From assembly GCA_028023455.1 (NCBI GenBank), contig JAQFVV010006246.1, positions 6,404,363 to 6,468,362 on the forward strand: DNA of 64,000 nt, read 5' to 3'. A program made the translations under genes and the position numbers. Positions 1 through 13,639 of this stretch are shown one piece after another. The notes beneath the pieces are model-generated. The model saw nothing but the letters and a program-made list of their open reading frames with translations. It did not search any database and was not told the origin of the DNA. Positions within the stretch are counted from its first letter, which is position 1, and the number at the start of each line of letters is the position of its first letter. The stretch is from Epiperipatus broadwayi. Lineage: Eukaryota > Onychophora > Udeonychophora > Euonychophora > Peripatidae.

Positions 1-1260
1 TTGGGAAGGTGAATAAAAGGGTAGTTTTTAAATTAAAATATTAGAGCTAGAAATAGATATAATAAAAATTCCAATGTATTGCTGTTGCTTTTAACAAATT
101 GAAAATAATGCATTTCATCCTAGTAATATAACAACTTTAAATAAATTAGTTTATATATATAGACAGAGTTTTTGTATAAAAGTAAAGCATGTTGTATTTT
201 TATAACATAAAAACATTGCAACAATTTCATTTAAGAATGCTCTGTAAGATTCTGAAAATATATGGGCAAGATCAAAAAGAATAAATGTTATATTTTATAA
301 TGGTATTTACAACTGATGGATGAATGGAAGATTTGAACAGGTATATATTAATATTATAACAATTGATCAAAAGAAGGCAAATAAATAAGACAAATAAGAA
401 ATCTGGATATATTCTAGAAATAAATAATATATTCAAAAGAATTTGATAATAATTCTCTACATAAATTTTATATTGTGTATATGTGCTATGAGTCTGTCTG
501 AAAAGAGAATTTATATAAAAAAAAAACCTGTAGGCAAAAAAACACTATGACCAAGAAACAACAACAACAAAATATTAAAAGTGAAATAATCCAATATTTA
601 TTTTTCTGCTTGGGAGGTCATATGACGTTCAAGTATAGGAAGTAAACAAAAAAACTTTATGTCAGAGATTTCAACAAATTATATATATATTCATTTTAAT
701 AAACGTAATCAATTTACTAATAAGAATAACTTTCAAAGATTATTACGATTTTAATTGTTTAATAAAAAAAATTAATTAGCTTAATGGATGAATTTTCTAA
801 TTTCAAGATTAAATACATGCCATTAGAAAAGCTTTTATAAAAGGAAAATACAAAAAAAAAAGATAAATTTGAAAAAAAAAAAAATCTATATGTTTATCTT
901 TAAAAAATCCACCATATATAGTATACGATAGAAATTTATTAAATAATTTTAGTTAAAGAAATTTTCATTTAAGCCGATCAGTTATTTATTGTAAGGATTT
1001 ATTTTAAAATCTAAAAAAGACATTTTCATTAAAAAAAAAAAATTAATTCACAATAAATGATCATGGAAAATATTACATTAGAAAAAAATCCAAAAGGGCT
1101 GATTTCAAACTAATATAAGAATGCTATTCTATTTTTAACAGATTCACAAATAGATGAAAAATTGGCTTGATTAGAACATAATGTTTCTGGATTAATTAAT
1201 ATATAAAAAATGGATTAAAAAAAACAGATGTGAGATAATTATTAGTCTGGCTATTTTAAA
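1..1260. other. AT-rich noncoding stretch
   Basis: Poly-A/T runs and short AT repeats with stops in every frame. I see no gene, transposon end or RNA gene here. Confidence 0.6.
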
Positions 1261-1328
1261 TTAACTATTGCAATTTACACTATTTTTATTATTATGGCCA
1301 ATACTTGGAATGTATTTTTTATATATAC

Positions 1329-1450
1329 CTGTAATACCTAATCTATTGTATAAGGTGGTTCTATTGCTTTGAGCCATCGTCCAGTTGTAGAATATCAATG
1401 TATCATTGTAGCCTCTATGTCCCACTACTGCAGGTGACTGAATGTGATTG
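1329..1450 (-). CDS. Possible internal coding exon of an unidentified gene
   Basis: On the minus strand an open frame of about 40 codons lies between a possible acceptor (..CTGTACAG, ending at 1451) and a good donor (ACAG|GTATAT, at 1329/1328). Base composition here is clearly richer in G and C than the surroundings. The peptide contains SPAVVGHRGYNDTLIFYNW and then a stretch ending YNRLGIT. It carries three N-glycosylation sequons (NDT, NWT, NRT), as expected of a secreted or membrane ectodomain. The open frame runs beyond both splice sites (1261-1467), but that part is low-complexity. I do not recognise the protein family, and the polypyrimidine tract is weak. If real, the gene runs on the minus strand and the window is largely its intron or flank. 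It could instead be a relic of an old transposon. Confidence 0.4.
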
Positions 1451-1479
1451 CTGTACAGGTGGATCATACTTTAGTGACT

Positions 1480-3110
1480 TAATAAAGTTGCTTTGAAACA
1501 TAGAATAGAAAAATAATATTTTTAAATTCCATAACTGACATTTATAAGAATTTATCACTTTTTTTTTTTTTGCACAAGGTACTTTTAGGATCTGAATTGT
1601 ATTTGATCCAAAAAATAATGGTTATAAGCTAGGCAATAAATAATCAAATGACTCATTAGTCAGGATTTTATAAAAAATTCAAGTATTGGAAGTACAAGAG
1701 CTGGAACAGTGATTCATAAACCTTGAGCTTCAAAATCTATCATTTCATTACTGCAATAAATTTCATAAGATAGCTAATTAATATAAATACATATAAATGC
1801 AATTAATAAATTTATCAAAAGCAATCTTCCATTAGTATATTCAATGAAAAAAAAAAACTATATATAATATTTTATAACAATTTAAAAACAAAGCACAAAA
1901 CCTAATTAATAAAATAAATAAATTTTGCTGACAGTTTTCAGATACTTGAGTAAAACCTATTCTTTTCTCTAAAACTTAATATTTTTTTGAAATTCAATTT
2001 TATAATAAAAGTAACAATCATTGTTACATCAGCTGCCAATGTATACTATTATTTTACACATTCCAAAAAGCCCTACTAAGCAATGTCTGTGGAGTCAATT
2101 TTTGTTATTGCAGTAGTTTCAATCATTTATACAAGATGAGATACTTGATTAGAGACAAGTTTTTAGATTATTTGCAAACTCAGTTTATAAATTATAGTAA
2201 CATTTTTATATTTAGCAAAAACAAAAAACAAACAATCCTCTTAAATAACTGAAACGTAAGTTACTTATTCAAGTTTATAGTAATTGATCCTAGAATAGGG
2301 AAAGAAAGTTTGTTAAGAGAAAATGGAGAAAGCAATATGTTATTCTGTTGATATTTAACAAATTACTAAGATTTTTAGAATAACTTAAATTTTAGATTAG
2401 GAGATATATTGAGTTCTCTCCTAGCTTTATTTGGCTATATAAGTAACATACTAAAGTGATAGCTTTTTGCTGTTTTGCAAGCACAAGCAAGATTAATGTT
2501 TACAACTCAACAATTTATTTGAGAATTATGCAATTTAACTTTAATAAATAGGTATAATCACAACTTTTTTAATATGTTCCTATATATTTAGAAAAGCTTC
2601 AACTCATGGACATATAGGCATCAAGGTATATTTTGCCCTATGATAGTGAAAACTTGAATTAATCTCTTGAGTAATGAAAAAACATTAAGATAGACATATT
2701 CTTAATATCACTGTGTTTCTGAAAACACATTAAAAACAGCTTAAACATTTTATTTAGTTTTATTTTTATTTATTTCTTTTAAATATTTTCATTTATAACT
2801 CTTAAATAAATTATTTTCTTTAAAATAAGTTACAAATAAAATTACCTCCATAATTGGTTGGAATAATCTTTCTCAATAATACTACAATAAATAACATTAA
2901 CTTTTATTTGAGCAAACTAAAAAAAAACATTCATGCATTGTACACCAAGCAAACTCTCATATTTTCATATACAGCAATATATCTATCCGTTTTCTTTAAA
3001 TTAAACATTTACCTAATGCATTACCAAAATGTCTGCATATACATCACATGATTATCATATGGCTACATCTATATTACAGATTTGTAGATATAAATACTAT
3101 AATTTTTTAT
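1480..3110. other. AT-rich noncoding stretch
   Basis: No supported gene or repeat. The 65-codon frame at 2854-3051 is low-complexity and is not believed. Confidence 0.6.
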
Positions 3111-3717
3111 TGTGTATTCAAAATGCAAATACTCCGAATGCCAACAAATAAAACAATAAATGATAGTAGCAAAAAGTTATTGCTACACACACAATAAAAT
3201 ATATATAGTTCACTTCCCTTGACACACTTCACAACCGACTTTCTAGATGATTTCCTGTGGCCTCGGTTTCCCAAACACTTTGGCTCTGTTCAGCTGTTGC
3301 TCACAAACACATTGGCTCTGCAATAGAGCACTGCATTGTCACTTAAGCTTCTTTCAGTTACCATCACTTAAATCTCTCGGCAACCGTTTACTCAGTAAAT
3401 TCACTGGAAATAGAACAACACACTTTGCTGCACAAACTATTTATACATGTAGGTTTGCATCTGGCAATCTAGGATTCATTCTTGACCATTATTAGTTTTG
3501 ATTTCTTCTTTGCATTTTAAATTAGTATTGTATCAAAAAATATTTGTAATTAGCAAATATTTCTTGTCATTTATCGAACATAATGTTCTCATTGCAAATA
3601 CATAAATTTAATCACTAATTAAAACCTTATTAGTTAGCGATCTAAAATATATTTTTCTTACTTTTTCTGGAGTACAAAACTTATAAATCCATAAACATAT
3701 TTATACAATACACAACA
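3111..3717 (-). repeat. 3' LTR of the gag-only element
   Basis: On the plus strand it begins TGTGTATTC and ends ATACACAACA, giving TG...CA termini. Its first 229 bases (3111-3339) align with 5298-5570. The remaining U3 part is missing from the right copy. The outer limit is set by the adjacent purine tract and the TG/CA ends. Confidence 0.65.
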
Positions 3718-3735
3718 TTTCCTCCCACTCCAGAA
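3718..3735 (-). other. Polypurine tract of the gag-only element
   Basis: On the minus strand GGAGTGGGAGGAAA lies directly before the LTR start, where second-strand DNA priming occurs in LTR elements. It marks the element boundary and shows that gag is followed straight away by the 3' LTR. Confidence 0.6.
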
Positions 3736-3778
3736 AAAAAAAACGTACTGATTAATCAATGTAACATTGAAAATTATC

Positions 3779-5270
3779 TAAACTCTTCTTTTTCCTTGCC
3801 GCCTAGAGCGCTTTTTTCTCCCTCTTGGAGAAACTCAGTGTTTTTCCTTGTTCTCTGGTTTTTATGTCTGGTAGCTCAGTCTAAAGATTGCTCTTCTTCT
3901 AAAAAATCTTTGAAAGTGTCTATTCCACTTTCACTCTTGACTATCTCTTCTTATAGTTCCACTTCATAATGATGCCGACTCTCTAGCTGTTTAGATAATT
4001 CTTTTCCTTCAATTCTTCAGCTTCTTTAAGCAGATTATTATTCTTCTGCAGTAAACACTTATTTTCTTGTAATTTCTGCTCTAGCTCATTATGTAATTCA
4101 CTATTTCTGGATTCTAAAACCTCTGATTTCTTTTCTAATAGATTCACTGTTGGTTCCAAACTCTTGCAGTTTGGTCTATAATGACACACAATGTCGTTTT
4201 TTTCTTTCATTTTACAGGCCAATTCATTCACACAATGGTTTTAGTGTTATAACAGTATCTGACAACTATTCATAGTTTGCTTTAAATTCTTATTTTCTGT
4301 TTGTAATTTAGTCATCTCTATTCGACGTGATTTAATATTATTCTGTTCTGATCCTATGTTTGGGGTATCATCCTGGTGAAATGGTCCTATGCCTCATGGT
4401 AATGCTTTGCCCCTTAGTTCATACCTAGTTAATATTATACATTATATCATTGTGCCTGGATTGGATTGTCTTTTTTGCTATCACTTTCTGATGACTCTTT
4501 ACACATTTGTGCTAGGTGACCTTTCCATTTACAGATATGACATCATTTGTCTTTAAATCTACAGTCCTCTTTGAAGTGCTCTGGTTTTCTACAGCAAAAA
4601 CATTTTATTTTTTCTAAAACCTTTGTTCACACAGAAAACATTTTTAATTTCTGTTTCCTGCTCTGTCTTATACACTGTTGATTTGCTGTAATTTTCATTA
4701 CTGAAAAGCGCTGCCTGTTCCATGATAAGGTATGGGCCATTCACTTTTTAATGGCTTCTTGTGAACTTTAATTCTGCATCGGCAAGCAGGTTTTGTCGGA
4801 GTCTGTCCTCTTACATGCCCCAGATTAATTGATCTACAAGAATTTTGTCTACACAATCATCATATCCACACTCTTTAGATAGTTCTTTTATTGCGATTCC
4901 ATACTGTTTTATCGATTCTCCCTTCCTTTGCCTCCTGTTTCTTAAAGCTAATCTGGCAATGTGTCTGGATGATCTGGGATTAAAATGTTCGCTCAGTTTG
5001 TTGATTATTTCTTCATATCTTATTCCTGATGGATATGTCAAAATACTTGTTTATGATGTCAATGACTATTAGTCCCAAAATACACAGTAAAGCAGCTATC
5101 TTCCTCTCATTATCTTTGATTCCATTTAATAAGATGAAATTTTCTAACTGCATGGCATATCACAGCCAATGACTTGCATTACTCATGTCAAATTCAGTTA
5201 TTACCAACTGACCTAGAAACATTTTCATTACTTCCTAGATTGTTAACTTTTTAACTTATTTGCTACTCAC
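3779..5270 (-). pseudogene. Broken gypsy-type gag with C-terminal coiled coil
   Basis: Read on the minus strand in pieces. 5041-4811 is an open 76-residue segment of Retrotrans_gag type (YEEIINKLSEHF ... GESIKQYGIAIKELS). About 4612-4500 encodes two zinc knuckles, CFCCRKPEHFKEDC and CHICKWKGHLAQMC, each CX2CX4HX4C, separated by an in-frame TGA. About 4330-3960 encodes a Leu/Glu/Lys-rich coiled coil (open at 4231-3983). The tail is Lys/Glu-rich and stops at about 3779. Knuckles followed by a long coiled coil at the C terminus is an unusual order for gag. Several stops and frame changes make it non-functional. Capsid-type gag packages the element RNA into particles; the coiled coil may add multimerisation, which is inference. 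Confidence 0.7.
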
Positions 5271-5297
5271 AAATTTGAGATGGTGACTGTGCCGACT

Positions 5298-5570
5298 TGT
5301 TGCATATTCGAAATGCAAGCACTCAGAATACCAGCAATTAAAACAATAAATAATAACCAAAAATAAATGATGAAAAGTAATTAATAGCGAAAAGTTATTG
5401 CTACACACACAACACAATATATATAGGTCACTTTTGGTTCACTTTCCATGACACACTTTACAACTGGCTGCTTTCTAGATGGTTTCCTCTGGCCTTGGTT
5501 TCTAAACTCTTTGGCTCTGTTTAGCTGCTGCTCGCAAACACAATGGCTTCACAATAAAGCACTGCATTGT
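5298..5570 (-). repeat. Truncated 5' LTR of the gag-only element
   Basis: Begins TGTTGCATATTCG on the plus strand and shares with 3111-3339 the blocks GTTATTGCTACACACACAA, TTTCTAGATG and GCACTGCATTGT. It has about 30 extra bases inside, near 5345-5385. Similarity stops at 5570, so the outer U3 part is lost. Confidence 0.7.
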
Positions 5571-8500
5571 AAATACTGTACATTTTAATGATATTTTTTA
5601 ATGTATTTTTAAAATGGAATGTAGCTATGATATAACCAAGCAAGCAAACTAATTAAAAATTGAACTAGCAAATTGAAATCACATCATTAGCAATAACAGT
5701 ATTTAGGGAAAAGATTTATTAAGAGGTTGAATTATATAAAGTATTTATTCTATTAGCATAAAAAAATATTTTTTTTATAATATCAGCATTTCAATTTAAC
5801 ATCAAATTTACTGCTCATTTTAAATCATTATGTTTATAATTTTTTTACACATGATAATGTCAAAATATTTTCCTTCTTTATATATTATAGTTATTTTCTA
5901 CATTGAGCATTCATTTTGTAGAAATATAACGTTCTTTCTTGTATTGATTGGATTACTGACATTTGAATTCAGTTAGCAGAATTCTCTATAAATTTAGAGG
6001 AAGGTAAGAAACTTCTCTCTATTTTATGCACATTGGGCTGCCATTAAATGTAGATTTAACAGTGATGGTCATATGAAGGAAGAATCCAAAAGGAATAAGA
6101 CAGCCTCTGGTACACATTTAAAATTCAGAACACACTATTTTTTTTTTTAAGCTGATCAGTCTTTTCATATGCTTAGAATAACACTGTTCAGGTCAGTTTT
6201 ACCTCTTGATTATAAACCTTTAGCAATGCAGTTTTTATTAATTTTCGCTAAAATCTATTACTTAAAATTCTCTTATGTTTTTTCTCTCTACCTAATGGAA
6301 TTTTTTAATTAACCCAAATTTCAAAATTATAAACAAGAAGAAAACTTAATCTTTTTCTGCTTATTTTTTCTTGAAGGTATTTAAAACTAAAATAATATAA
6401 CTAATGTATAATTTTTACTTGAAAGCTAATTTAATGTTTAATTTTTTTTCCATTTTTAAAAAAATATTAATTGAATGATTATATACATCTAGTCCATTAT
6501 AAATGTTCAATGTTTAAATTTAAAACATTTTCCACGCACACACATTCATAAATTATATATATATAAATTATATTTACAATTTTAGCTTGCTATTTTAATT
6601 TCCAAACATTATATCTAATCCTAGTTATGTGAGTTTGAATTGACAGGTTAATTATATTTAAACCTACTCCAGTTAGCAATACTTAATTTTGAATGAATAT
6701 TCTCAATTCCATCTTTTCACTCCTCTAATCTAACTGTTTTTAGTTAATCATTAATTAATTTCCTTCCCTTTTTATTTCTTCCTTTTTTTCTTCTTAAAAA
6801 ACAATAACAAACAAAAAACTACTTATTACGTGCTCCTCTGTCCATTTCAATATATATATAATATAAAATGTCTTATAAATTCATCCACATAGAGATAAAG
6901 AATATTTTTGTTTTTAAAAACATACCTGGAAAAAAATCCATATATATATATCCGGAGTCAATTCAAAAAAAGACAGTTTTTCAAAGAGAAAAATATTAAA
7001 TGTGCTATAGCATTATTGACACATGTAAACACCATTTCTTTTAACATCATTAACTGTATTTTTTGACTGAAAAAAAAAACATCTAAATTTTTGTATAATG
7101 AAAATAGTAATGGACAAACTCAATAATTCTATAAATAAAAGATCTACTTTTGCTTTTTCTTTAATTATAAAAGTTTTTTTTTTTTCCAAAATTCTAATTT
7201 AAATTAGCATCGGGAGTGTGCATTAAAAACAAACAAACAATTAATTAGAAATGGCTGGAATAATAAGGAGTGGTTTGAATAGATTTCATGCGCGCGCGCA
7301 CACACACATATAAATCATATAGAAGCACATATCCTTCTTAGCCAATTATACATTTTATTCAACGGCTAAAATATCATGTGTTGATTTTTCAGTAAGTTGT
7401 AATGATATGTGCAGAAGTCAACTATATGAGCCTTCCCATTTTATTCAGTTTCCAATCTCATTTAAGGCTTCATATACATTCTTTGAAGGTGAGATATGTC
7501 ATCCTATTCATATATTTTTTATATCGTAGCCTACGAATTTTCAGTTTGTTTTAAATGATCATACAGCTTACTAAATTAGAGGCAATTTTTATTTCTTTTA
7601 TGCATTTTAATTTCAATTCTAATTTTCAAGTATTTTTCTTCTATCTATTCTATTCTGAATAAGAATCTTTTGATCTTGATATTTATCTAACTTTCATTTC
7701 TAGGCATTTCTATAACAATAAAATCAAATAGTCAAACAGAGAATACTGGAAATCATATAAGTGAATTTTGATCCAAAAATCTCAGTGCACTAAAATACAC
7801 GGAGCAAAAAACTTTACTCTCAATATCATTACCTAATTATGCACTAAATTCTTTTTGATAGATGATTTTAGTCTTTTCAACTCATGCTCTTGGGTATAGC
7901 AAAATTAATTCACATTAGATACTTGTTTATTTTCTTCCTAAAATTTTTCTAGATGTATCTGAAAAAGATAATTCATTCCTTTTTTTCTTCTTTTAGAATA
8001 CAAATTCTTAATTAACATGATTAAACTGATTATATTTTTCATATACTTTCATGTTTCTTATTCATTTCTCACTAGTTTCAAACTATTCTGCATTCATTTT
8101 GCATTTGAATACTATGCCATACAACTTTCAATTACCATTTTGTTGATTAGTAGTGATGCATTTCATAAGTTGCATAAGCATGAATGCTATACTATGATTT
8201 TTGCCTGTGTTGACCTCATTTTTATTTTTACCTTTCCCTTACAATGATCTACAATAAAATTTTACTCATTCATTAGAGCAATCACTTTCAACTAATCTGA
8301 AATAATAGCATAAATAAACGCTTAATTGACTCATATTTAATATTATGTCAATCTTTTCACTTTATCTTTATACTTATTATAATACTAAAACTTTGTTAAT
8401 TTTTTTTACTGTTCTTAATTTTAATGGATTATCTTATTTCACTTTTACTTATATTGTGTAATGAAGTGTTTTCATCTCAGAATTTGATTTTCATTATTGT

Positions 8501-11500
8501 AATTTAATGTGTCTTTATAGTTGAATTACTTTTTTTTTTTTTAAAAAATAATTTTTTATTATTATTAATAAAACTATACACAAAAGTTTGATGAAACTAC
8601 AACCATAATGGTATAAGTTGTTTAATTTCAATGATATATAATTCAAATTTGAAGAATGTTATATTCTAATAGAATCATGATGACGAAACTGAAGAAGTGA
8701 GTTAAGATGTTTATTTTCAGGAGTATTAATGGTAGTAAAGATTTAAGCTATGAGAGAGCATAACTGAGGTAGACTGTTGATTGCCATGTTTTGGTCATGA
8801 TGTTCCTGAGTATAAATTTGAGCAAGAATAGGTACAAGTTGAACCATTCCTTGTTATTTTTTTTGACTACATTGCCAAATATTATGGAACAGTGTGCAAG
8901 TCACATTGTTCTTAGTGTGTGAATAATTGCAGATGCATTATAGGGTTAAAAGTATTATATATATTGTATACTTATAAAACATGAATAGGCATAAAAATGA
9001 AAAAAATAAGAAGGTTTGAAAAAGGTGTGGCATTGCTTCTGGATAATTATTGCATAAAAAGGTTCTTAGGTTTTTATAATATTTACCACTATTGATCTCT
9101 CAAGTCACTAATTATCTTTTTAATAAAGTTGAACTTCAATTTAAAAAGTCCATAATCTTTGAGTTTGATAATTATTTATAATAAGGGGTTATCTAAGTTT
9201 ATTTTTTCTTTTAAATTTTTTTACTTGCTTAAGTAATACTTATACAAAATTCTTAATATTTACATATATATTATAACTGAATCCATGATTTTGTGCATGT
9301 TAGTAAAATAAAAAAAGATCAATATGTAGCTATTCCTGCAGCTAATATATTTACATATTATTTACATGAATTGTAATACATAATTTTTTACAATTAGTTA
9401 TATTATTTTGATCAACTTTAAGGATTTTAGTTGAAATATATTTCTCATATGATAAACTATAATTGAACCACTTGTTCCTGTATTGCCATCATTTATTCTA
9501 TATTTTTCTGTTCCCTGATTATCTATCTGTACACTATCATTTCCAATATATACCTTGAAGTTTTATAGACATTTTCTTTCTGATATTTTTAATTCTTATG
9601 TTCCCTAAATCTTTGAACAAATCATCACTCTTTAATTTTCTTAAATCTAAGATTAAAATTAAAGCATAGTTTAATTCATGGTTGACTATATCTCCAAAAT
9701 ATATCTCTGAATGTGCTGCAGAAACTAATCTTTCTATTCTTGTAGCATGGTGTATACTTATTGTATGTTTTAATTTTCTAGTAAAGAGAGGAATATTACA
9801 ATTGAATATGAATAAATTCTAACAATCCAGCAGCTTAAGTTATAAATTGTGTTTTCATAGTAATATTCAACTGTTGTCAGATAAGTTAATTTTCATTTTG
9901 CACAAATGACTTATAAAACTCATCACCAAGAACACTTCATAACAACAAAAACAAAACAGCATTCATACATAATAATTTCATTATTTTGCAACATTACTTA
10001 AATTATCCTTATTATATGTGTATTCACTTATAAGGATATGACTTGAAATCAAGACATAAGTGTAGATGAATAATTTCCAATCTTAAAAAGAATAGGATGA
10101 AATATACTTTAATTCCTTAGTTAAATTTAATATAAATTTTTGGATATTTTGACTTAAATGATAAACCAATATTTCATACATTATATTTTAATTTTAAATA
10201 GTTTTTGGCTATGAACTTTGCCAAGCCACATATTATTTATCATAAATACCTGTTAAACAGATATCTATGTATAAGCTTTTATTTAATTCCATGTTAATAA
10301 TTTAACAAGCACTTTAATATTCTTATTAACATTTTTTTTTTTAAAAATAAATGCATCATTAGCACAGAAATATATATTTCTGAATGAAAATGATTCAAAT
10401 GCATTTGAAAATAAAATATTGGAAATTATTATTAATCTAAAAATTAAGAAATATTATAGTGTTATAATAAATTAAATCTCATGCAACTGCTTAATTAAGT
10501 AGAATATAATAATATTATTATTAGCATCTTATTGTAATTATCAAAAATGAAAAAAGTAAGAATTAATCCTGACATCTTGTTACTACATAGGCTTATACAG
10601 TGGAGTTACAAACTATACTGTATCCAACTACATGATTTCAATTATACACTATCTCAAAAAAAAAATGCAAATAAACATAAAAAACAAAATCATTAAAATT
10701 CGCAAATTTTATGATATTCAGCAACCATTTTTTCTTCTCTGGGTGCAATATCCAATTATTTATTTAATAAAATTTCTTCAGTTTATGTTGAAAGCACTTA
10801 CATTTTATTCTTCCTATATTAACCTTTCCAGATTTGATGTGCTGTATTTTACATCATAAAATATTTTCTGGGTGTAATGCTAAAATTTTTTACAAAATTT
10901 TAGAACATAATTTGATTCCGTTTTAAAAATGTCAAAATAATTAGAGAGATCTTAATTTCTTGACAACATATTATCTTTCTATAAAAGAAAAAAAAATATT
11001 AAAAAAAATTGCCTAAAGCATATGTAATAAGTATGAAAGTTAGATTTTCATCATTTACTTTATTTTAAAAATACAAATATGGTAATTAGTTTTTATTTCT
11101 TATTTTTATTGCTTCACTGAATGCATGAGTGAACACACACTGAGTAAAATATATATGCGTGTTCTTAAATTTATTATTAATAACTATATTATTATTTTTA
11201 AAATATTATTTATACTTTAATCTTGATTTATATCCCTGTTATATATATATGCATGTTAAAAAGTGCTGTATACTTGCAGTATTCTAAGCATAGTTTATCA
11301 ACAAAACATGAGTTTTTATGCACTGTACATGCTATATGTCAGGGGACATGGCACAAAATAGTGCAGTTCACAACTCTACTGTATTAAGTATTGTAGTCAT
11401 GTGATTACATTGCTGCATTGGAAATAATAGTTGGGGAAATGCTTTCTAAATTTAGAATGATTTAATTAATGAAAAAATATTTAACCTTTCCATAAGTTTT

Positions 11501-12060
11501 TTTATAATAATAATGGGTATTATGTAAATAATTTCTTTATCACATGATGTGAGAATTTTCATGTTTTTTAAACATAATTTTAATATTTGAAATGAATTAT
11601 AATTTATAAATGTTTGTAAAAGAGAGAGAAAATTATTAAATGAGATAAAGCTTCTTTTGTTCTCTCTCCTTAATAGTTTTATCTAATTACCAGTTAATTT
11701 TGATTTTGAAAAGTACTGAGAGAAAAAAAATGTTCTCTTCAGTAAATTATTTAAAAAATTTAATTTTAACATTAAAAAAGATAAAGTAAATAAAAAATTA
11801 TATTTGTAAAGTTTTTTTTTTTTTAAAAAAAAACTTTTAACAATTTGATCAACTTTGTTTTAATTTAAAAAAAGGTTTTATTTTTTATCTCTTCAAAAAA
11901 AGTTTTGTTAATTAAAGAGGAATATCCAAAATTTAGGATTCTAATTTGTTTTGATTTACTTTCCAATCTAATTTGGAAGGAGAGAAATAGCCGAACAATT
12001 ATTTATGTTAAAATTGACCTAATTAGTCAGTAGTAAATTTTATCATGTGGGAGACATGAT
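5571..12060. other. 6.5 kb of AT-rich noncoding DNA
   Basis: Homopolymer runs and simple AT tracts throughout. Open frames at 8017-8247 and 10632-10859 are Phe/Ile/Lys-rich chance frames. A small alternating purine-pyrimidine tract lies at 7290-7309. I see no transposon ends or RNA genes. Confidence 0.6.
7290..7309. repeat. (GC)n(AC)n alternating tract
   Basis: GCGCGCGCGC followed by ACACACACA, a short alternating purine-pyrimidine run of the kind that can adopt Z-form DNA. It stands out in otherwise CG-poor sequence. Confidence 0.8.
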
Positions 12061-12560
12061 AGTTGATTGATTGGACACAGGTTTGTTCTAAAATTAGGGG
12101 TGTGGGCTAATAAGAAGACCTTAATGTCTTGTAAGAAGCATTAGTTCATGACCAAGCTAATCAGCTTTAGGCCAACTACTGAAGAGATCAAGTTCAAATC
12201 AAATTGGCTAAAAAAGACAGTAGTAAAAGTTCTAACCAAGCTGTTGAAACGAGCAGCCATTCATAACTCAGCTGCTAAAGAAGCAAATGCAGAGACTCAA
12301 TTGTTTACAAATGTTTTCTGCAATGAAAACCATGTGCTAAGTTTAGCTAAAACCTAAACAACATCTATCTCCATGTAACCAGCCTCACTAGAAAAATATA
12401 AAGAAAAATGCCCCTGAAATAAAATCTTGTCTCCAACCAAGAGCATGAATATCTTTATGTGTTGGCTAAACTGGAAACAAAAATGAAAATAAATTCTTGA
12501 TATGCGTGTTAGCCTGAAATATCCTATTGCACAATTATAGTTTTTAAGTAACTTTTCTTC
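12061..12560 (+). other. Unrecognised region of more even composition
   Basis: Base composition becomes less AT-biased. An open frame at 12148-12357 encodes a 69-residue basic peptide (KVLTKLLKRAAIHNSAAKE is typical). Composition and codon use look more like decayed coding DNA than the flanks, perhaps the remains of a transposon. I do not recognise the family and found no terminal repeats. Confidence 0.3.
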
Positions 12561-12734
12561 AGCTATGTGCTACATAAATTGGCAATGGGTGTTTGAAGGG
12601 TTGTTTTCAAATTATCCCAGTAAAGTTATTTTAAAATAAATTAGAATAAGCTGTTATATTTATTTATTTATTGCTCACAGTAAGAATTCATAAAGTTCTT
12701 GCTTCCTGAGTTCAGAGCATAACAGTTAGTTATA

Positions 12735-12990
12735 TGGATGTAGAGTTTTATATTTGTGTGTTTGGACATCCAAATGATAACTCTGGATGGCACAAAAATA
12801 TCTTTAAAGTCCATTCACTGCATTTTGTCTTACTTATTAGAAATTTAGTTTATACTTGAATGGGACACTAATAGTAGTATTGATGATGATCAGCATATTT
12901 CTCTATACCAGCATAATGTTTTTATTATGAGTAAATATGTGCATTCAGATGTTATACTTCTGCCTTAAGTTTGGCAGAGGCTAAGTAATC
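12735..12990 (+). repeat. Diverged interspersed repeat, copy 1
   Basis: Shares with 58080-58345 (opposite orientation) the blocks TTTGGACATCCA, a TGGAC..TTTAAAGAT segment, CACTGCATTTTGTC (ATTGCATTTTAT in the other copy) and TATTGATGATGAT, in the same order. Unknown family with no coding content. Confidence 0.5.
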
Positions 12991-13402
12991 AGCATGTCTA
13001 TAGTGGATACCTTTCAAATGCAGTCACATATTTATTTATTCTTCTGTAATGCTGGAGATGCATCTTATGGTTTTGTTCATGCTGATTATCTGCTCATATT
13101 CACCATATTATTTATTCTATATTGCTTTTATATTTAATTTTATGTATTTAATGGGGATGATGATCTTCCCATGTAAACTCAACACTCCATTCATTACAAT
13201 ATATTTTTAATTAAAAAAACCCAGTTTCTCCCAAACTAAGGATAATTAACACTCTAAATGTTGAACAGAGAATCAAGAATAGAATGAATTCAGCTATTCT
13301 TGAAGATTCTGATAAATAAATATTCCCAGTGATTAATATTATGTAATACATCAAGATTAATACTGAAACTATTGGTTTATTAAGTAAATAAAACATTCTT
13401 AA

Positions 13403-13505
13403 TCCAAAACATAAGACAAAACTTTTTTAAAAAGAAGAACAGACCTTCTCTCTTTACTTCACTTTCTGTTATAGATGCTTATCTGAAGCATTTTGGAAAG
13501 ACAAC
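13403..13505 (+). repeat. Short repeat, inverted copy at 15415-15512
   Basis: Reads CCAAAACATAAGAC ... TTTTTAAAAAGA ... CTGAAGCATTT. The reverse complement of 15415-15512 follows the same order (CCAAACACAAGAT ... CTGAAGCATTT). Together with the pair at 13640/15608 it suggests that fragments of one larger repeat flank the LINE copy between them. Confidence 0.4.
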
Positions 13506-13639
13506 ATGAATATTTAAGTTGATTAAATAAATAATCAGTTATACAAGGAAGAAGAAAGAATCTTTCATTTAATAATCTTGTTTTTAATATATAATTTAAT
13601 CTATATGTAATAAGGAGGAGAAAACCAATCTCCATTAGT

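Larger units (their letters stand above)
3111..5570 (-). mobile_element. Decayed gag-only Ty3/gypsy-type LTR element
   Basis: A minus-strand LTR element. The left copy (3111-3717) is a full 3' LTR. The right copy (5298-5570) matches only its inner part and is a truncated 5' LTR. Between them lies a degenerate gag: capsid-like core, two CCHC zinc knuckles, a coiled coil and a basic tail. Gag ends near 3779 and a purine tract sits at 3718-3735, so there is no room for protease, reverse transcriptase or integrase. Such an element would have to borrow enzymes from a relative. The LTR copies differ by many substitutions and indels, so the insertion is old. Confidence 0.75.

Noticed and set aside
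3247-3495. 82-codon plus-strand frame rich in Cys and Leu
   Set aside because: It lies entirely in the LTR of the gag-only element, antisense to transcription, and is not kept in the other LTR copy.
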